Shown: positions 10,531 to 21,924, numbered from the stretch's first letter. The stretch: DNA of 64,000 bases from Closterium sp. Naga37s-1 (GCA_947471745.1 CANJKZ010000172.1:2438501-2502500), one strand, 5' to 3'. Numbers and translations are program-made. The notes: a model not told the origin generated them from the letters alone.

Positions 10531-13500
10531 ATGGCTACTCTCAGCGTTCTCACTTTCGATCCTGAGGGCCGTCCGATCCAGTTCGATACGTGGCTCGATG
10601 ACTTACAGCTGTACCTACTGAGCGATTCTAGAGACAGCGTTTCATTGTTTGACCACACGTCAGGAGCCTCTCTCGCCCCTCCCGACACAGCTGACAGTGC
10701 GACTCGCTCACAGTAGCTTACCCGTGACGCTACTGCTCGCTTAGCTGTTCGCAACCACCTGCCGTTAGCCAAACGCGCTCACTTTGGCCAGCACAAGACT
10801 GCTAAAGCCCTGTACAACGCTGTAGTCGCTCGTTACTCCTCCCCTGCCACTGCTGCTCTCGGCCGCCTTATACTGCCCTACTTCTTTCCCGAGCTGTCCG
10901 CCTTTGCCACAGTCGACGACCTAGTCACCCACCTCCGCACTAGTGACACTCGCTACCGCGCTGCGCTTCCCGCCAAGTTTCTAGACAAGAACCATCCCCC
11001 CATGTACATCGCTCTCTACTTCATAGTCACCCGCCTCCCTGACTCCCTTAGCGCAGTCAGGGACCTCTTTCTCGCCATGGGCCCCATGGACCTCACGGTC
11101 GACCTGCTCGAGAAGCACCTCCTTGCAGAGGGAGGCTAGCATAGTCGCTGTAGGTGCTGCTCGTGGCACTCCTCGCACTTCCTTCTTTGAGGGGTGTTCC
11201 CCTTCCCCTCTTGCCCCCTACTACGCTTCTGCTGCTGCTGTTGACTTCCTTCGTGCTGAGGAGGTTGGGGCTGCGTCTGCTCCTAGTGGGAGGCGCCGCA
11301 ACGGCAGGGGCAAGGGAGGCAAGGGTGGTGGGGGTGGCAGCGGTGGAGGCGGTGGTGGAGGCGGTGGAGGCATTGGAGGTGGCTGTGGAGGGAGTGGTGG
11401 TGGGAGTGGAGGCGTTGGTGGCGGCGGTGGTGGCGGCAGTGGGAGTGGTGGCGGCGTCAGTGGTGGCGGCAGTGGGAGTGGTGGCGGCGGCGGTGGCGGC
11501 GGTCGGGGTGGACCCAGTCAGAAGGGAGGTTCTGGCGGTGGTCAGAGGCAGCAGCAGTAGCGTCCGCGTGAGACCCCTTCGCCTCAGGAGCTTCGTGAGT
11601 GGTTTGCTCAGCGTGGGGCGTCTGGGGGTAGTGTTCGGTGCCAGTACGTCATTCGCACAGGTGACCGCGCTGGTCAGACATGCAGGAAAGTCGGTCACAC
11701 ACAGTCCCGCTGCTACTCCCGTCTTGACGACGCCTGGCGCGCAGAGTTTCCCGACGCGACTGAGCTCCCGCGCTGGCTAGAGCTGCTTAGGCAGGGTGTG
11801 GATACCTTTGCTCAAGAACTATGGTGCTATCCTTGTTGCCATGTATGCTTTGACTGTTACTGCTGAGGGTGACTGTTACCTGTGTGTGCCGCCCGACCCA
11901 GGTATAGAGGCCGCTGCTCTAGGTGCTAGTGAGTCTGCTCTCCCTGGTACTGCGCCTGCTGAGGCCTTGCACACCTTCACGCTTGACTCAGGTGCTTCCC
12001 GTTGTTTCTTTCGCGACAGTACCACAGTCACACCACTCCCTGCACCTGTTGCAGTCAGACTGGCTGACCCCTCAGGGGGCCCAGTTCTTGCACGTCCCTC
12101 CACTGTTCTCCCGTGTCCGGCGGTTCCGTCTAGCTCGCTCTCAGGTCTTCACCTCCCCTCGTTCTCCACGAACTTGTTGACTACCGCTGCCCTCCAGGAT
12201 GCGATGGTCACTACCACTACTCCTGGGGGTCAGCGTTTGTCGATCTGCACGTGTACACGGACGGGCCGTCACCTGGCCACGTTCACCCGTCGGCCTGGGT
12301 CGAGTCTGTACACACTGACTACTGAGCCTCCTCAGGTAGCTGCGTCTGCGTCCGCGTCAGGTCAGCTAGCAGCCCCCTGTTCGTGTCGTCACCTGTCGCA
12401 CCAGAATCTCCTTTGGCACCACCGCCTTGGTCACCCCCTCCCTGCCACGCCTCCGTGGCATGCACTCCCGCCTCCTTGTCTCTGGTCTTCCCAGGTCTCT
12501 GCCTCCCCTCCCACCCTCGCTTGTCCCTCCCTGCCTTCCCTGTGTCGAGGGGCGGCAGCGCGCCGCTCCTCACTCCTCCTCGTTTCCCCTGACGGCATCT
12601 CCCCTGCAGATTCTCCACATGGATGTGTGGGGCCCAGCCCGCGTCCGTGGACAGGGCCGCGAGTGCTACTTTCTGCTGGTTATTGACGACTACTTGCGAT
12701 ACATACAAGGGGAAGGTCCCTGATGTTTTGATCCCTTGGATCCGCGATGTCCGTCTCCAGCTCCGCGAGCGGTTCCACACGGACCTTCCGGTTCGCGTCT
12801 GCACTCTGACAGAGGTGGTGAGTTTGCCTCCGACCTCTTGCGGGACTTTTGTCTTTTGGGCATCCGCCAGTCCTTCACGCTTCCGGCCTCTCCGCAGCAG
12901 AATGGGGTTGCTGGGCGCCGCATTGGCTTAGCCATGGAGGTCGCTCGTACCTCCATGATCCATGCGGCTGCTCCCCATTTTCTGTGGCCGTTTGCGGTCC
13001 GATACGTTGCGCATCAGCTCAACCTCTGGCCCCGTGTCTCCTTGCCGGAGACCTCGCCTACACTGCGTTGGACGGAGGAGGTTGGCGATGCGTCGGTGTT
13101 CCGGGTCTGGGGCTCTCGTGCCTTTGTCTGCGATACTTCCGCGGACAAGCTCTCCTCCCGCGCCATTCCCTGCGTCTTCCTTGGCTTTCCCCCTGACGCG
13201 CCTGGCTGGCAGTTGTACCACCCTACCTCGCGCCGTGTCCTGCCCTCTCAGGAAGTCACGTTTGACGATTCGGTTCCCTTTTACCGTCTCTTCCCCTACC
13301 GCACTGCCCCTCTCCCCCTCCCCCCCCCCCCCCCCCCCCCCCCCCCGCCGCTCTTCCTCGCACCAGGTCCTCCGATAGACCCCCTCCCCTCTCAGGGTCC
13401 TGCTCCCTCAGGTGTGTCTCAGGTAGACCCACTCCCCTTGGCTAAGCCTGTCAAGGTAGCTGTCGACTCTGGTGTTGCTGGGGGGGGTACTGCTAGAGGT

Positions 13501-15548
13501 GCTGCGTCTGGGGGTGCGGAGCCTGGGGGTGCTGAGCCTGGGGTTGCTGAGTCTGAGGGTCCGGAGCCTGGGGGTGTCGAGCCTGAGCGTGCGGAGCCTG
13601 GAGGTGCTGAGACTGAAGTTGCGGAGCCTGGGGGTGCTGAGCCTGAGGGTGCGGAGCCTGGAGGTTCTGAGTCTGGAGGTGCTGAGCCTAGCGGTACTGT
13701 GTCTGCTGGAGGTCCTACGGGTGCCTCGTCACGGTGGGAGCCTCTCTCTCCACTGCAGCTGCGCGAGTGGTTTGCTCGGCGCACCCGCCTTCGGAGTGGC
13801 GCTGCTGGAGCTGGGGGGCCTTCAGCTGGAGACATTGCCGCTGGAGGCACTAGAGCTAGAGGAGCTGGAGCTGCCGGAGCTGGTGGTACTGCTGCTACTG
13901 GAGGTGCTGGAGCTGCTGGTCCCAGAGGTGCTCGTATAGGAGGTACTGGAGCTGCGGGAGCTGGTGGTGGTGCTGCTGCTGGAGGTGCTGGAGGTGCTGG
14001 AGCTGCTGGTCCTTGAGGTGCTCGTGCTGGAGGTACTGGAGCTGCCGGAGCTGGTGCTGCTGCTGCTGCTGGAGGTGCTGGAGGTGCTGGAGGTGCTGGA
14101 GCTGGTGGTGCTGCGGATACTGGAGCTGGAGACCCTGGAGCTGGAGGTGCTGGCGCTGGTGCTGGAGCTGTCGGTACTGGTGCTGGAGGCACTGTGCGGC
14201 CGCGACCGTACTTCGTTCCACTGCTTCGCCAGGTTCTTGGCCTCCCGTCTTCTACTGACCTTACTCCACCTCTACTGTGTCCACCGCCTGACCAGTCGCA
14301 GCCACAGTTACAGCCACCCTCCCCACTGCCTGCTCCTTCTCCTTACACTGAGCAGACAGACGCTCTTACAGAGCGTCGTGAGCCTGCGTCTCGCCCTGCC
14401 TCGCCTGTTCGCGCTGGTCACACTAGTCGTCGTGTCCCGCGTCCGCGTCCTCCTCCTGTCCCCGGGACTCACCTGATGACACTTCGTCCTTCCTCTGTTC
14501 CACTACGAGTTCTCATGGCGTCTCCTACTGCGTCCTCCCTTCCTGACGTTCCAGACCCTGAGTCTGACTTAGTTCGTGCTGCCAATCCTACTGTCACACG
14601 TCTTCTCGCCACTATTGTCACTGACCCTTCGTTTGAGTCCACTGCTGCGTCTGCCCTTGTTGCTGAGCTTGTAGACTTGGCTGCCGCATGTCGCCTTGAC
14701 TACGCCGCTAGTCTTGTTGCTGAGTCTGAGTCTGACTGTCCGCATGGTGCACCAGGTCCTTCAGCGCTTCCGCTTCCAATACTCCTCGCCACAGTCCACT
14801 CCTTTGCCTACCGGTCACTCCCTCTCAGCTCCACCTTTGGACTAGTCCGTAGAGCCGAGTGGCCCGTATCCAGAGCTTGTGGGCTGCCTCATGTACCTGA
14901 TGACCTGCACTCGACCTGACCTTGCCTACCCTCTTCGCATCCTGGCACGCTACGTTGCGCCCGGGAGACACCGACCAGAGCACTAGGAGGCCGCTAAGAG
15001 GGTGTTGCACTACTTGTGCAGTACGTCGAGCATGGGGCTTGTGCTTGGAGGACGGGGTCGAGTTGTTCTCACTGGCCACGCAGACGCGTCTGGGGTTGAC
15101 GACTTGGCTATGCAGCGGTCGTCACAGGGTTACACCTTCAACCTTAGCTCCGGTTCTGTTTCTTGGAGGTCTACCCGCTCGTCTTCTGTTCTCAGTTCCA
15201 GTTGTGAGGCTGAGATCTACGCATGGGCCATGGCTACACAGGAGTTACGCTGGCTCACCTACCTTCTGACCGACTTTGGAGAGCGGCCTAGTTCTCCTCC
15301 AATTCTGTACGTAGACAACAAGGCCATGATTGCCTTGTGTCAGGAGCACGGCACAGGACGAAGCACATCGCTCTGCGTTACTTCCTTGCTCGAGAGATGC
15401 CGCAGCGTGGTCAGCTTCGTCTTGTTTACGTGGCCTCTCAGGCCAACACTGCTGATATCTTCACCAAGGCACTTCCGCCTTGTGATCATCAGCGTTTCTG
15501 TACTGTTCTAGGCCTTGTGCCTACTTGGCCTCACTTGCTCACTTCTTG
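10531..15548 (+). pseudogene. C3 Gag-Pol region (decayed copia polyprotein)
   Basis: Domain order on the plus strand is: Gag UBN2-like region beginning MATLSVLTFD (10531 to about 11150); Gly/Ser-rich Gag tail (about 11330-11515); protease DSGASRCF (about 11985-12010); GAG-pre-integrase WHHRLGHP (about 12413-12435); integrase core (about 12620-12960, with DRGGEF near 12810 and PQQNGV near 12895); a C-run coding poly-Pro (13319-13346); the GGAEP-type and Gly/Ala-rich linker (about 13480-14190); and RNase H with an HADASG-type motif near 15078 followed by CEAEIYA. The reverse transcriptase palm with YVDD was not found. The region is broken, and I do not reconstruct it. Its family is the short-LTR copia lineage. 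Confidence 0.9.
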
Positions 15549-15654
15549 ACTTTGCTTGTACTGTGATCTATATACTTATACCTGCATGCTTACACTTGCT
15601 AGGTTGTGATCACTGTACTGCTTGTTCCCATTTATATAACTCTGCATGTGAACT

Positions 15655-15746
15655 GGCCTTGTGGCAATTTGCTTGATCTCAGAGTGTGTGGGGACTTTGT
15701 GATCCACCCTGAGCTTGCTTTGCTTTTCTTGACTGGTCTTGTGACC
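15655..15746 (+). other. C3 3' noncoding twin hairpin motif
   Basis: Two short stem-loops with the same TTGT loop: GGCC-TTGT-GGCA at 15655-15666 and GGTC-TTGT-GACC at 15735-15746, 80 nt apart. Equivalent pairs occur in C4, C7, C9 and C11. See the finding on this motif. Confidence 0.6.
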
Positions 15747-15778
15747 CCTTGTTCTCCCCCACTTTGCCTATGGGGGTG

Positions 15779-15910
15779 TGTCAAACTATTATAATCTGTA
15801 TGTTGTGTAGGCTGTAGTGGGGTAGCCCATAAGGGGTTCAACCCAATTAGGGTTAGTACTTGTACCAACTTCCTACTCAATGCATTCATTCCTTCGTCTA
15901 GATTCTGACA
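15779..15910 (+). repeat. C3 3' LTR (132 bp)
   Basis: Copy of 9672-9803 with 7 differences, followed by the TCTAC target duplication. Confidence 0.96.
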
Positions 15911-17690
15911 TCTACAGCTACTCGGAGCGGCAACAACCACTACTACTCGAGGTGCTCTGCAAAGGGCGACGCCTCAAGGCACTGGTGGACAGTGGTGCGT
16001 CCCACTCGGTGTGCGACCGCGGGACGTTGGGGAAAATTGGGGAATCCTCGGAGGAGACCCAGTTCACAGCAACAATGGTGGACGGCACGAAACTACCCAT
16101 CCACGACAAGTCAACGCTACAGCTGCATTCGTGCGCAGAGGTGGAAGCCGACGTTGTCGATCACGAACATCAAGGGATTGGGTTTCATCTTGGGGCGTGA
16201 CTTTCTGAAGCGGTTCAACCCCGTCGACTGGGTCAACCGGAAGGCGTGCATCTACAACTACGAAAAACGTGGAGCTGTGAAGCTGGACGGATACAGGGGA
16301 TGTTCCTGAAACGCCACTTGCACGGTTCGAACAGACGGTGAACGAGAGTAACACGGGCTACTTGGCACTGGTGATGGCAACAACAGAGGAGGAGAAGCTG
16401 AACTCGGAGCTACCTGCAGCAGTACAAGAGGTGTTAACGGAATACAAGGACATCATGCCAGACGACCTTCCTGCAGGAGTGCCTCCAGCCCGAACCCACG
16501 AACACGAGATCGTGGAGGAACCACGTTCGAAACTCGTCTCACGTGCACCATACCGCCTTAGTCCGACCGAAGTGACAGATATGAAGAAACAGTTTGAGTA
16601 CTGACTGGACAGATAACTGATCCGCCCATCCACCTCTCCCTACGGCGCACCAGTTCTCTTCACTCCAAAGCCAGACGGTAGTTTACGGATGTGCGTCGAC
16701 TACCGGGCACTTCACAAACAGACAATCAAGAACAAATACCCCATATCGCGCATAGACGATCTTCTAGACCAACAAGTTGGACCTACGGTCGGGTTATTGG
16801 CAGATCAAGATGGCTGACAACTCGGTCCACAAGACAACGTTCCGTACCAGATACGGCTCCTACGAATACTTAGTGATGCCGTTCAGACCCTGCAACGCGC
16901 CGGCGACGTTCCAGGCAGAGATGAACCACATCATACGGCACCTACTACACGAGTGCGTTGTGGTGTATCTGGACGACATTCTCATCTACTCCAAGAACGT
17001 GAAGGAGCACATGGAACATGTACGGAAAGTTTTCGAGATCATGCGGAAATACAAGTTCTATGTGAAGCTGTCAAAGAGCGACTTCTCTGAAGAAGGTGCA
17101 GTTTCACGGGCACATGGTGAGTGCGGGGGGCGTACATATGGACCCGCAGAAGATCGAAGTCATAAAAAAGTGGAAAGTTCCTGAGAACGTCAAAGAGTTG
17201 CACCACTTCCTAGGCTTCGCCAATAACTACAACAGGTTCGTGCCACAGTACGCTAAGATAGCAGCGCCATTGACGAACTTACTGGAAAAGGATACGCCCT
17301 ACAAATAGGATACTCCTTAACAGCAAGCCATGGAGCAGATACAGACAGCACTAACTACTGCCCCAGTACTCATCCTACCGGATCCAGACAGAGATTACAT
17401 GGTGGAAGCAGACGCTAGTGATTAGGCAGTCGGAGCAGTACTGTTGCAGCATCTTGGACGCGGTTTGCAACCCATTGTATACCTCAGTAAGAAGCTACAC
17501 GGAGCAGAACTGAACTAACCAATTCATGACAAGGAAGCCTTAGCGATAGTCACAGCCTTCAAGGAGCGGAGGTGTTACCTAGAGGGAGCCATACTATAGT
17601 ACACTGTGACCACTGCAGCCTCAAATTCCTCAAGTCGCAGCCTACACGCTTACGACGACATGTGCGATGTCCTCGGCATACCACCCCCAA
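15911..17690 (+). mobile_element. G1 continued: gypsy protease, RT and RNase H remnant
   Basis: Ty3/gypsy Pol resumes here after C3. Visible parts are a retropepsin-like protease (ALVDSGASHSV, about 15978-16010, with ILGRDFLKRF near 16190), reverse transcriptase (about 16600-17100, catalytic YLDDILIYSK at about 16966-16995), the RT thumb (HFLGFANNYNRFV near 17210), and RNase H (DPDRDYMVEADASD near 17385, then LSKKLHGAELN near 17490). No integrase or LTR is recognisable before the similarity fades near 17690. It is heavily broken, with more than ten breaks. The family differs from G2, since zinc knuckle and protease are only distantly alike. Confidence 0.88.
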
Positions 17691-18498
17691 ATATGTTAAT
17701 AAATTATTAACTTCTGTATAGCAATAAGGCGGTTGTTACCATGGAGGTGTGCACAATAACATTTCTACAGTGCTGCGGCGAGTCGTTCATTATAGAGCGA
17801 TCAAGGGATTTTGAGCTTCGACCAATGGGGAGCGGCGAAGCAGTTCATAGACTCGTTTTGACTCAACAGTTTTTTATCGACCTCACAGCGCGGAATTGCT
17901 GTTCGCGCTGCGAGATCGCTGCTGCTCGAACTGACGGACACGGACTGCGCTGATTGAATAATGTTCGAACAGGTTACGAACAGGTTACGAACATGTTACG
18001 AACAGGTTACAATCAGGTTACAAACAGGTTACGAACAGGTTCCGAACAAGTTCCGAACATGTTCTGAACAAACTTACGCGGCTGAAGTACAGGGCAGCTG
18101 CTCGCGCACCAACATTTTGAGAGCTGTACTCTCGCCACCTGGAATGTCTCAGTTCGAGAAGGTGCTCATGACTCGAGCAACCAGAGCACGTGGCGAGACC
18201 GCGCACGCCACCATGAGTCAAACAAGGGGATTGGCTTAAATCAGCACGCCTGTTTAGAATAGCAAGCTGACTCAAATAAAGAAAACGGATCGACGCCGTT
18301 AATCAATTTCGCGCGAACATTCTAAAATATTCGCTGGCGAATCGAAACTTAGCTGAGTCACAGGATTAAAACGAGGGAAACTTGAAAATGTTTGCGCCTC
18401 GTTAACCTTAAAAACATTTTAGATGTGTTAAATATCTAGCAGTAGAAACAACCTAGAATGATGATGTATGCTCTTGAATAATGAAAGATACATTTGAC
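17691..18498 (+). other. Gene-free stretch with an 11-bp tandem array
   Basis: Apart from the tandem array at 17963-18071, I see no domain, LTR, primer site or RNA gene here. The sequence is AT-richer than its neighbours from about 18240 on. It may be old transposon or intergenic sequence. Confidence 0.6.
17963..18071 (+). repeat. Tandem repeat, 11-bp unit, 10 copies
   Basis: Ten head-to-tail copies of GTTACGAACAG with scattered substitutions; the first copy is one base short. The unit drifts from GTTACG to GTTCCG and GTTCTG across the array. Confidence 0.95.
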
Positions 18499-19307
18499 TA
18501 AGAATGCTCTCCCTTCGTAGCGCTGCTTAAGATTAACTCTGACTAAGCCGACGAAATGAGCTCTATCACAGTCACATTGTAGCTCAAGACTCACAGTCTC
18601 TCAACAAACTCGGACCCTTGGATAGGGGCTGACTTCGATCGGGCACCCAGGGACCCTCGGAGGTGACCCCGAGGAGAGGAGTTTCTTGAACTTCCACGCT
18701 TTGTTCGTGGTACCCTACCGTCCCCTCATGTTCCCCCCGTCCAGTCCCTTTCCTTGTCCCTGTGGGCTTGTCGTGCTGTGTCTCGTTACCGTGTTGGTCC
18801 CGTTACCGTGCAGACGGCCCGTTTCACCTTGTTCTCCGCTCTCTTGTTCCACCTCCCCCAGTCCTTCCACAGCCTCCAGAGTCGTCCCTCACGATGTTTC
18901 ATGACCCGTTGTCCGACTACCTCCATGCCACCCGTCATGTCGTCTCCCGTGTTCTGTCCGCATAAATCACTCACCTGAGTGCCCCCCCGTTGTCTGTCTC
19001 GGCACTTGTTACCACTGTTATTTGCTTTGCCTCTTCCCACTGACTTGACTACGCCGCTAACCCGGTGAGTGGCCCTGCTCGTTCTCCGTCCTCTAGGGGT
19101 GCTCATATCTTTCCCGTGGAGGTCCTCGAGGACATGCAGTTCGAGCTTGGTTTCCTGGCGGCTGCTGTTCCTTATCTCTGCACCATGTTGCTTGCCCCTG
19201 AGGGGGATCAAGACGCCCTTGACATCCCGATCCCTCGCACTCACGCCGAGGCGGTCTCGGGACCCTGGGCTTCGTACTGGATAGCAGCGGAGGAGGCATA
19301 GATGGCA
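18499..19307 (+). repeat. Direct repeat A (809 bp), first copy, with copia C4 sequence
   Basis: This block recurs at 21925-22733 at a constant offset of 3426 with about half a dozen substitutions. Its last 300 bases or so encode the region just before copia RT (a VEVLEDMQFELG stretch near 19117 and MLLAPEGD near 19188), matching the equivalent part of C7 and C11. The copia similarity can be followed back to about 18960; earlier sequence in the block is not recognised. X1 starts directly at its right edge. Confidence 0.9.
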
Positions 19308-20517
19308 CCATGCAGGGGAGGCCATGGGCGGGCATGCACGGAGGCGTGGGCTCAACGGGGCTCTCCACTCGCCCTGCCTCCACACGCGCTGCTCATCCGC
19401 CCCTCCTCCCCGCCTGCTGCCCTCTCCCCCCCCCCCTTTTGCTCCTCGCCACACCCCTCCCCGCGCTGCGCCATCCACTCGCCCACCTCACCCTCCACCT
19501 CAACGGCTTGCCTGACCCACTTGGGGCTGGGAGTTGCTGCTGCAGCAGGGGGGACAGCAGCAGCAGGAGCACTGCATCCCCACTCACCATGCGCTGCATC
19601 ACCCACCATGCCACCACCATCAACACCACATGGCAAACACCAACTCTCAACCTGTCACAGCCGTGTTGATGCTGGCACCTGAGTGCACATGGCACTGCCT
19701 TGCACTGCCAATCCAATCCTCTGCTGCCCTTATCCACAACTCATTGCACGCAACTAGGCTTTCTTCATTCATTCCATCATTGTCATTGCAAGTGGGCACA
19801 CACAACAAGGCCTTAATCCTACCCTACATTGGGCTTAAGCCTACAGGTGGCGTCATGCCAGCACCTACAGCATTGGTGCCTACGGCTACGGTACTTTGCA
19901 CCCATTTGCACCCATGTCAAGGCAGCACCTATATGTAGTATTGGGCTGTCGTGCACCCATTCCATGCACCCATTTGCAGCTATGCAGTATCGGGCTGTCG
20001 TCATGTTGCCCACCACTCCCACCTCTCCATCCACGTTATTCCCACCCTGCCTGCACCCATCCTTGAAGCTTGCAGCACCGCATTCACACCACAGCACCAC
20101 ACCACACCACCTTTCCCTCACCCCCTAACTTGCAACCGCCACCCACCAACCACCCACCCACACTCCCACAAACGCCCTGCTGTGAAGCAGCGCGCAAAAA
20201 AGGGCCGTGCCACCGTCGCTCCCCCATCCACGCCACACCCATCCGTCCTCCCCATCGCTCCGCGTTCGCTGCTCTCCCTGTTGCTGTGCTGCGCTGCTTA
20301 CCTGCCTTTCATTCCGTCCGCCCATCTATGCTGCTTTCCTGCCTGCCATCCCATCCACCCATCATCTCTCACTGCAAACAGTCCGCAACCCCCTTTTTTT
20401 TTAATCTTCATTTTTCTTTCTGTGTTTCTTTTTTCTCCGTAAGTCGGACCAGTAATGACGTTTTTTGCTACTTTGTTTTTCCTTTTCGTTTTTCGTCCTT
20501 TTTTGCCGTCAGAGCAG

Positions 20518-21720
20518 TCAGGGCCGCCATGGGCGCTTTGGGGTGGCAGTGAGCGCGGCCTTGGCCTTGGGCGTTCTGCGAGGCGGCTTGACGGCAGCTT
20601 CGCCTTGCACTCGCCGCACCGGCCTGGGCGCTGCGGCACATCGAGGCCTCGGGATCAGCGTGGGTCCCTCCATGCGCCGAATCGCTGCTCCCGTGTTGCT
20701 CGGCTTCGGGATGTGCGACGGGGGGAGCGACATCGTTGATTGCGTTGCTGCTGCCGCCATGCTGCGACCAGCTGACGGGCGTGACAACGCCACCACCAAT
20801 GCCACCGACGCTGATTCCGTCGCGGTTGATTCCGCCGCAGCCGATTCCGCCGCGGCTGATTCCGCCGCGGCTGATTCCGCCGCGGCTGATTGCGGCGCAG
20901 CCGATTCCGCCGCGGCTGATAGCGGCGCAGCCGATTCCGCCGCGGCTGATTGCGGCCCAGCCGATTCCGCCGCGGCTGATTGCGGGGCTGCACATTCCGG
21001 CGCGGCGGAGTCCAGCGCAGCAGTTTCCGGCGCACCCGAAGCGGCGCAGTCGCACGCTGCAGGGTCCGACGCACCAGTTTCCGAGGATGCGCATTCCGAC
21101 GCGCCTGACTCCCACGCTGCGCATTCCCACGCACCAGTTTCTGACGCAGTGGCGTCGTGCTTGCATCCCGCGGCGGCGTCAGTGCGATGGCCGTTGTTGG
21201 TGCTGTCGCTCAGCGGCTGTACGCGCCGTGATGCGCTCGACTTCTCCCCGCCGAGGCTCTTCCAGAAGCTCAGCGCTGCAGAATACGACTCGCGCAATGG
21301 GGCCATGCTGAGGTAACGAGAACGCGACCGGGAAGGCTGAGAGGTTCTAGTAGCAAGAACAGAAGCTGTAAGCTGGAGAGTGATGAGAGGAATGAGCACG
21401 TGAGGCGGTGCTTTGTAGTGCGCAGGTGCGAGGGTGGCGAGTGGCGAGCGGAGGAGAGGCAGAGCGAGAAGCCTTGGGGTGGTTGGGGAGGGAGTGGAGG
21501 AGACAGCAGGGCAGCACGCTGCGTGCGCTGCGGAGAGATCAAGGCCCAAAAACAGTGCCTTGGGATCTTGCTTCGGTGCACTTCGGTGCACTTGGTTAAA
21601 TTCAGCTTCGCGCGCAGTTCTGTGCGCTGAAAAGTAGTAACCCCGAACTGCTCGCCTGAGCTGGTTCGGCCTGACTTGTCGGGCCAAACCACTCACGAGT
21701 CGCCCCGTAACCCTCGCCAC
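20518..21720 (-). CDS. Hypothetical Ala/Ser-rich ORF in X1 (400 aa)
   Basis: I do not recognise this frame. It starts MARVTGRLVS, has a short hydrophobic stretch around residues 95-115, and its C-terminal half contains pentapeptide repeats of the SAAAE type encoded by the 15-bp array. Copy X2 keeps the same frame open (386 aa, 35332-36492). The 14-residue difference is accounted for by three fewer 15-bp units and one extra codon, so the frame is preserved across all length changes. That could reflect coding or simply a stop-poor composition, because the opposite strand is also open here. No homologue or function can be proposed. Treat this as a candidate only. Confidence 0.2.
   Translation of the reverse strand: MARVTGRLVSGLARQVRPNQLRRAVRGYYFSAHRTAREAEFNQVHRSAPKQDPKALFLGLDLSAAHAACCPAVSSTPSPTTPRLLALPLLRSPLATLAPAHYKAPPHVLIPLITLQLTASVLATRTSQPSRSRSRYLSMAPLRESYSAALSFWKSLGGEKSSASRRVQPLSDSTNNGHRTDAAAGCKHDATASETGAWECAAWESGASECASSETGASDPAACDCAASGAPETAALDSAAPECAAPQSAAAESAGPQSAAAESAAPLSAAAESAAPQSAAAESAAAESAAAESAAAESTATESASVALVVALSRPSAGRSMAAAATQSTMSLPPSHIPKPSNTGAAIRRMEGPTLIPRPRCAAAPRPVRRVQGEAAVKPPRRTPKAKAALTATPKRPWRP
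20810..20990 (+). repeat. 15-bp VNTR in X1, about 12 units
   Basis: Units alternate around GATTCCGCCGCGGCT, GATTGCGGCGCAGCC and similar. X2 has about nine units (35627-35762). The period is a multiple of three and the frame is kept. Confidence 0.9.
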
Positions 21721-21924
21721 ACTTCCGAGCCAGACTTTGCCCCTTGGTTTTCGCCTAGCTCGTTCGCGCTGCCTTGCCTCGCTAATTGCAGTCCTACTCC
21801 ATAAGCTTGCTGCGTGGTAGTTTCATATCCAAAAGCCTTACCCTATGTGAATGAATTTTAAGATTTGCATATTCAACCCATTATCTGAATTAAGTCGTAT
21901 TAAACAAGTGCGTTTGATACATAT

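Larger units (their letters stand above)
9672..15910 (+). mobile_element. C3: Ty1/copia element, short-LTR lineage, inserted in G1
   Basis: This 6.2-kb copia element has 132-bp LTRs (9672-9803 and 15779-15910) and a perfect target duplication (TCTAC at 9667-9671 and 15911-15915). A primer-site variant TGGTTTCATAGC follows the left LTR, and a purine-rich ATGGGGGTG tract precedes the right one. By my count the LTRs differ at 7 of 132 positions, about 5%, so it is much older than C2. The coding region is broken, with roughly ten breaks, and not all Pol parts are present. The host G1 sequence resumes immediately after the duplication. Confidence 0.96.
19308..21924 (+). repeat. X1: dispersed 2.6-kb unit, copy 1
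   Basis: This non-LTR unit recurs at 34156-36866 with a few percent divergence, a 15-bp VNTR difference and small indels. It contains a C/A-rich half (19308-20400), a T-rich run near 20393-20500, a GC-rich half with the 15-bp array, and an AT-rich right end. There are no terminal inverted repeats, poly-A tail, LTR, primer site or transposase motif that I can see. In this copy the left edge abuts copia sequence, and the right edge abuts the second copy of repeat A. The class is unknown. It could be a truncated element of a new kind, a captured gene fragment, or a segmental duplication. Confidence 0.85.

Noticed and set aside
17963-18071. CRISPR-like array
   Set aside because: The units are contiguous 11-mers without spacers and the context is eukaryotic.
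19065-20442. Overlapping Pro/His/Ser-rich frames in X1 and the same in X2
   Set aside because: Several frames overlap on both strands in simple C/A-rich sequence with no domain.
21540-21580. LFLGLDLS stretch resembling the start of a sugar kinase of the xylulokinase type
   Set aside because: Only about seven residues match, there is no further similarity, and no splice pattern I could defend.
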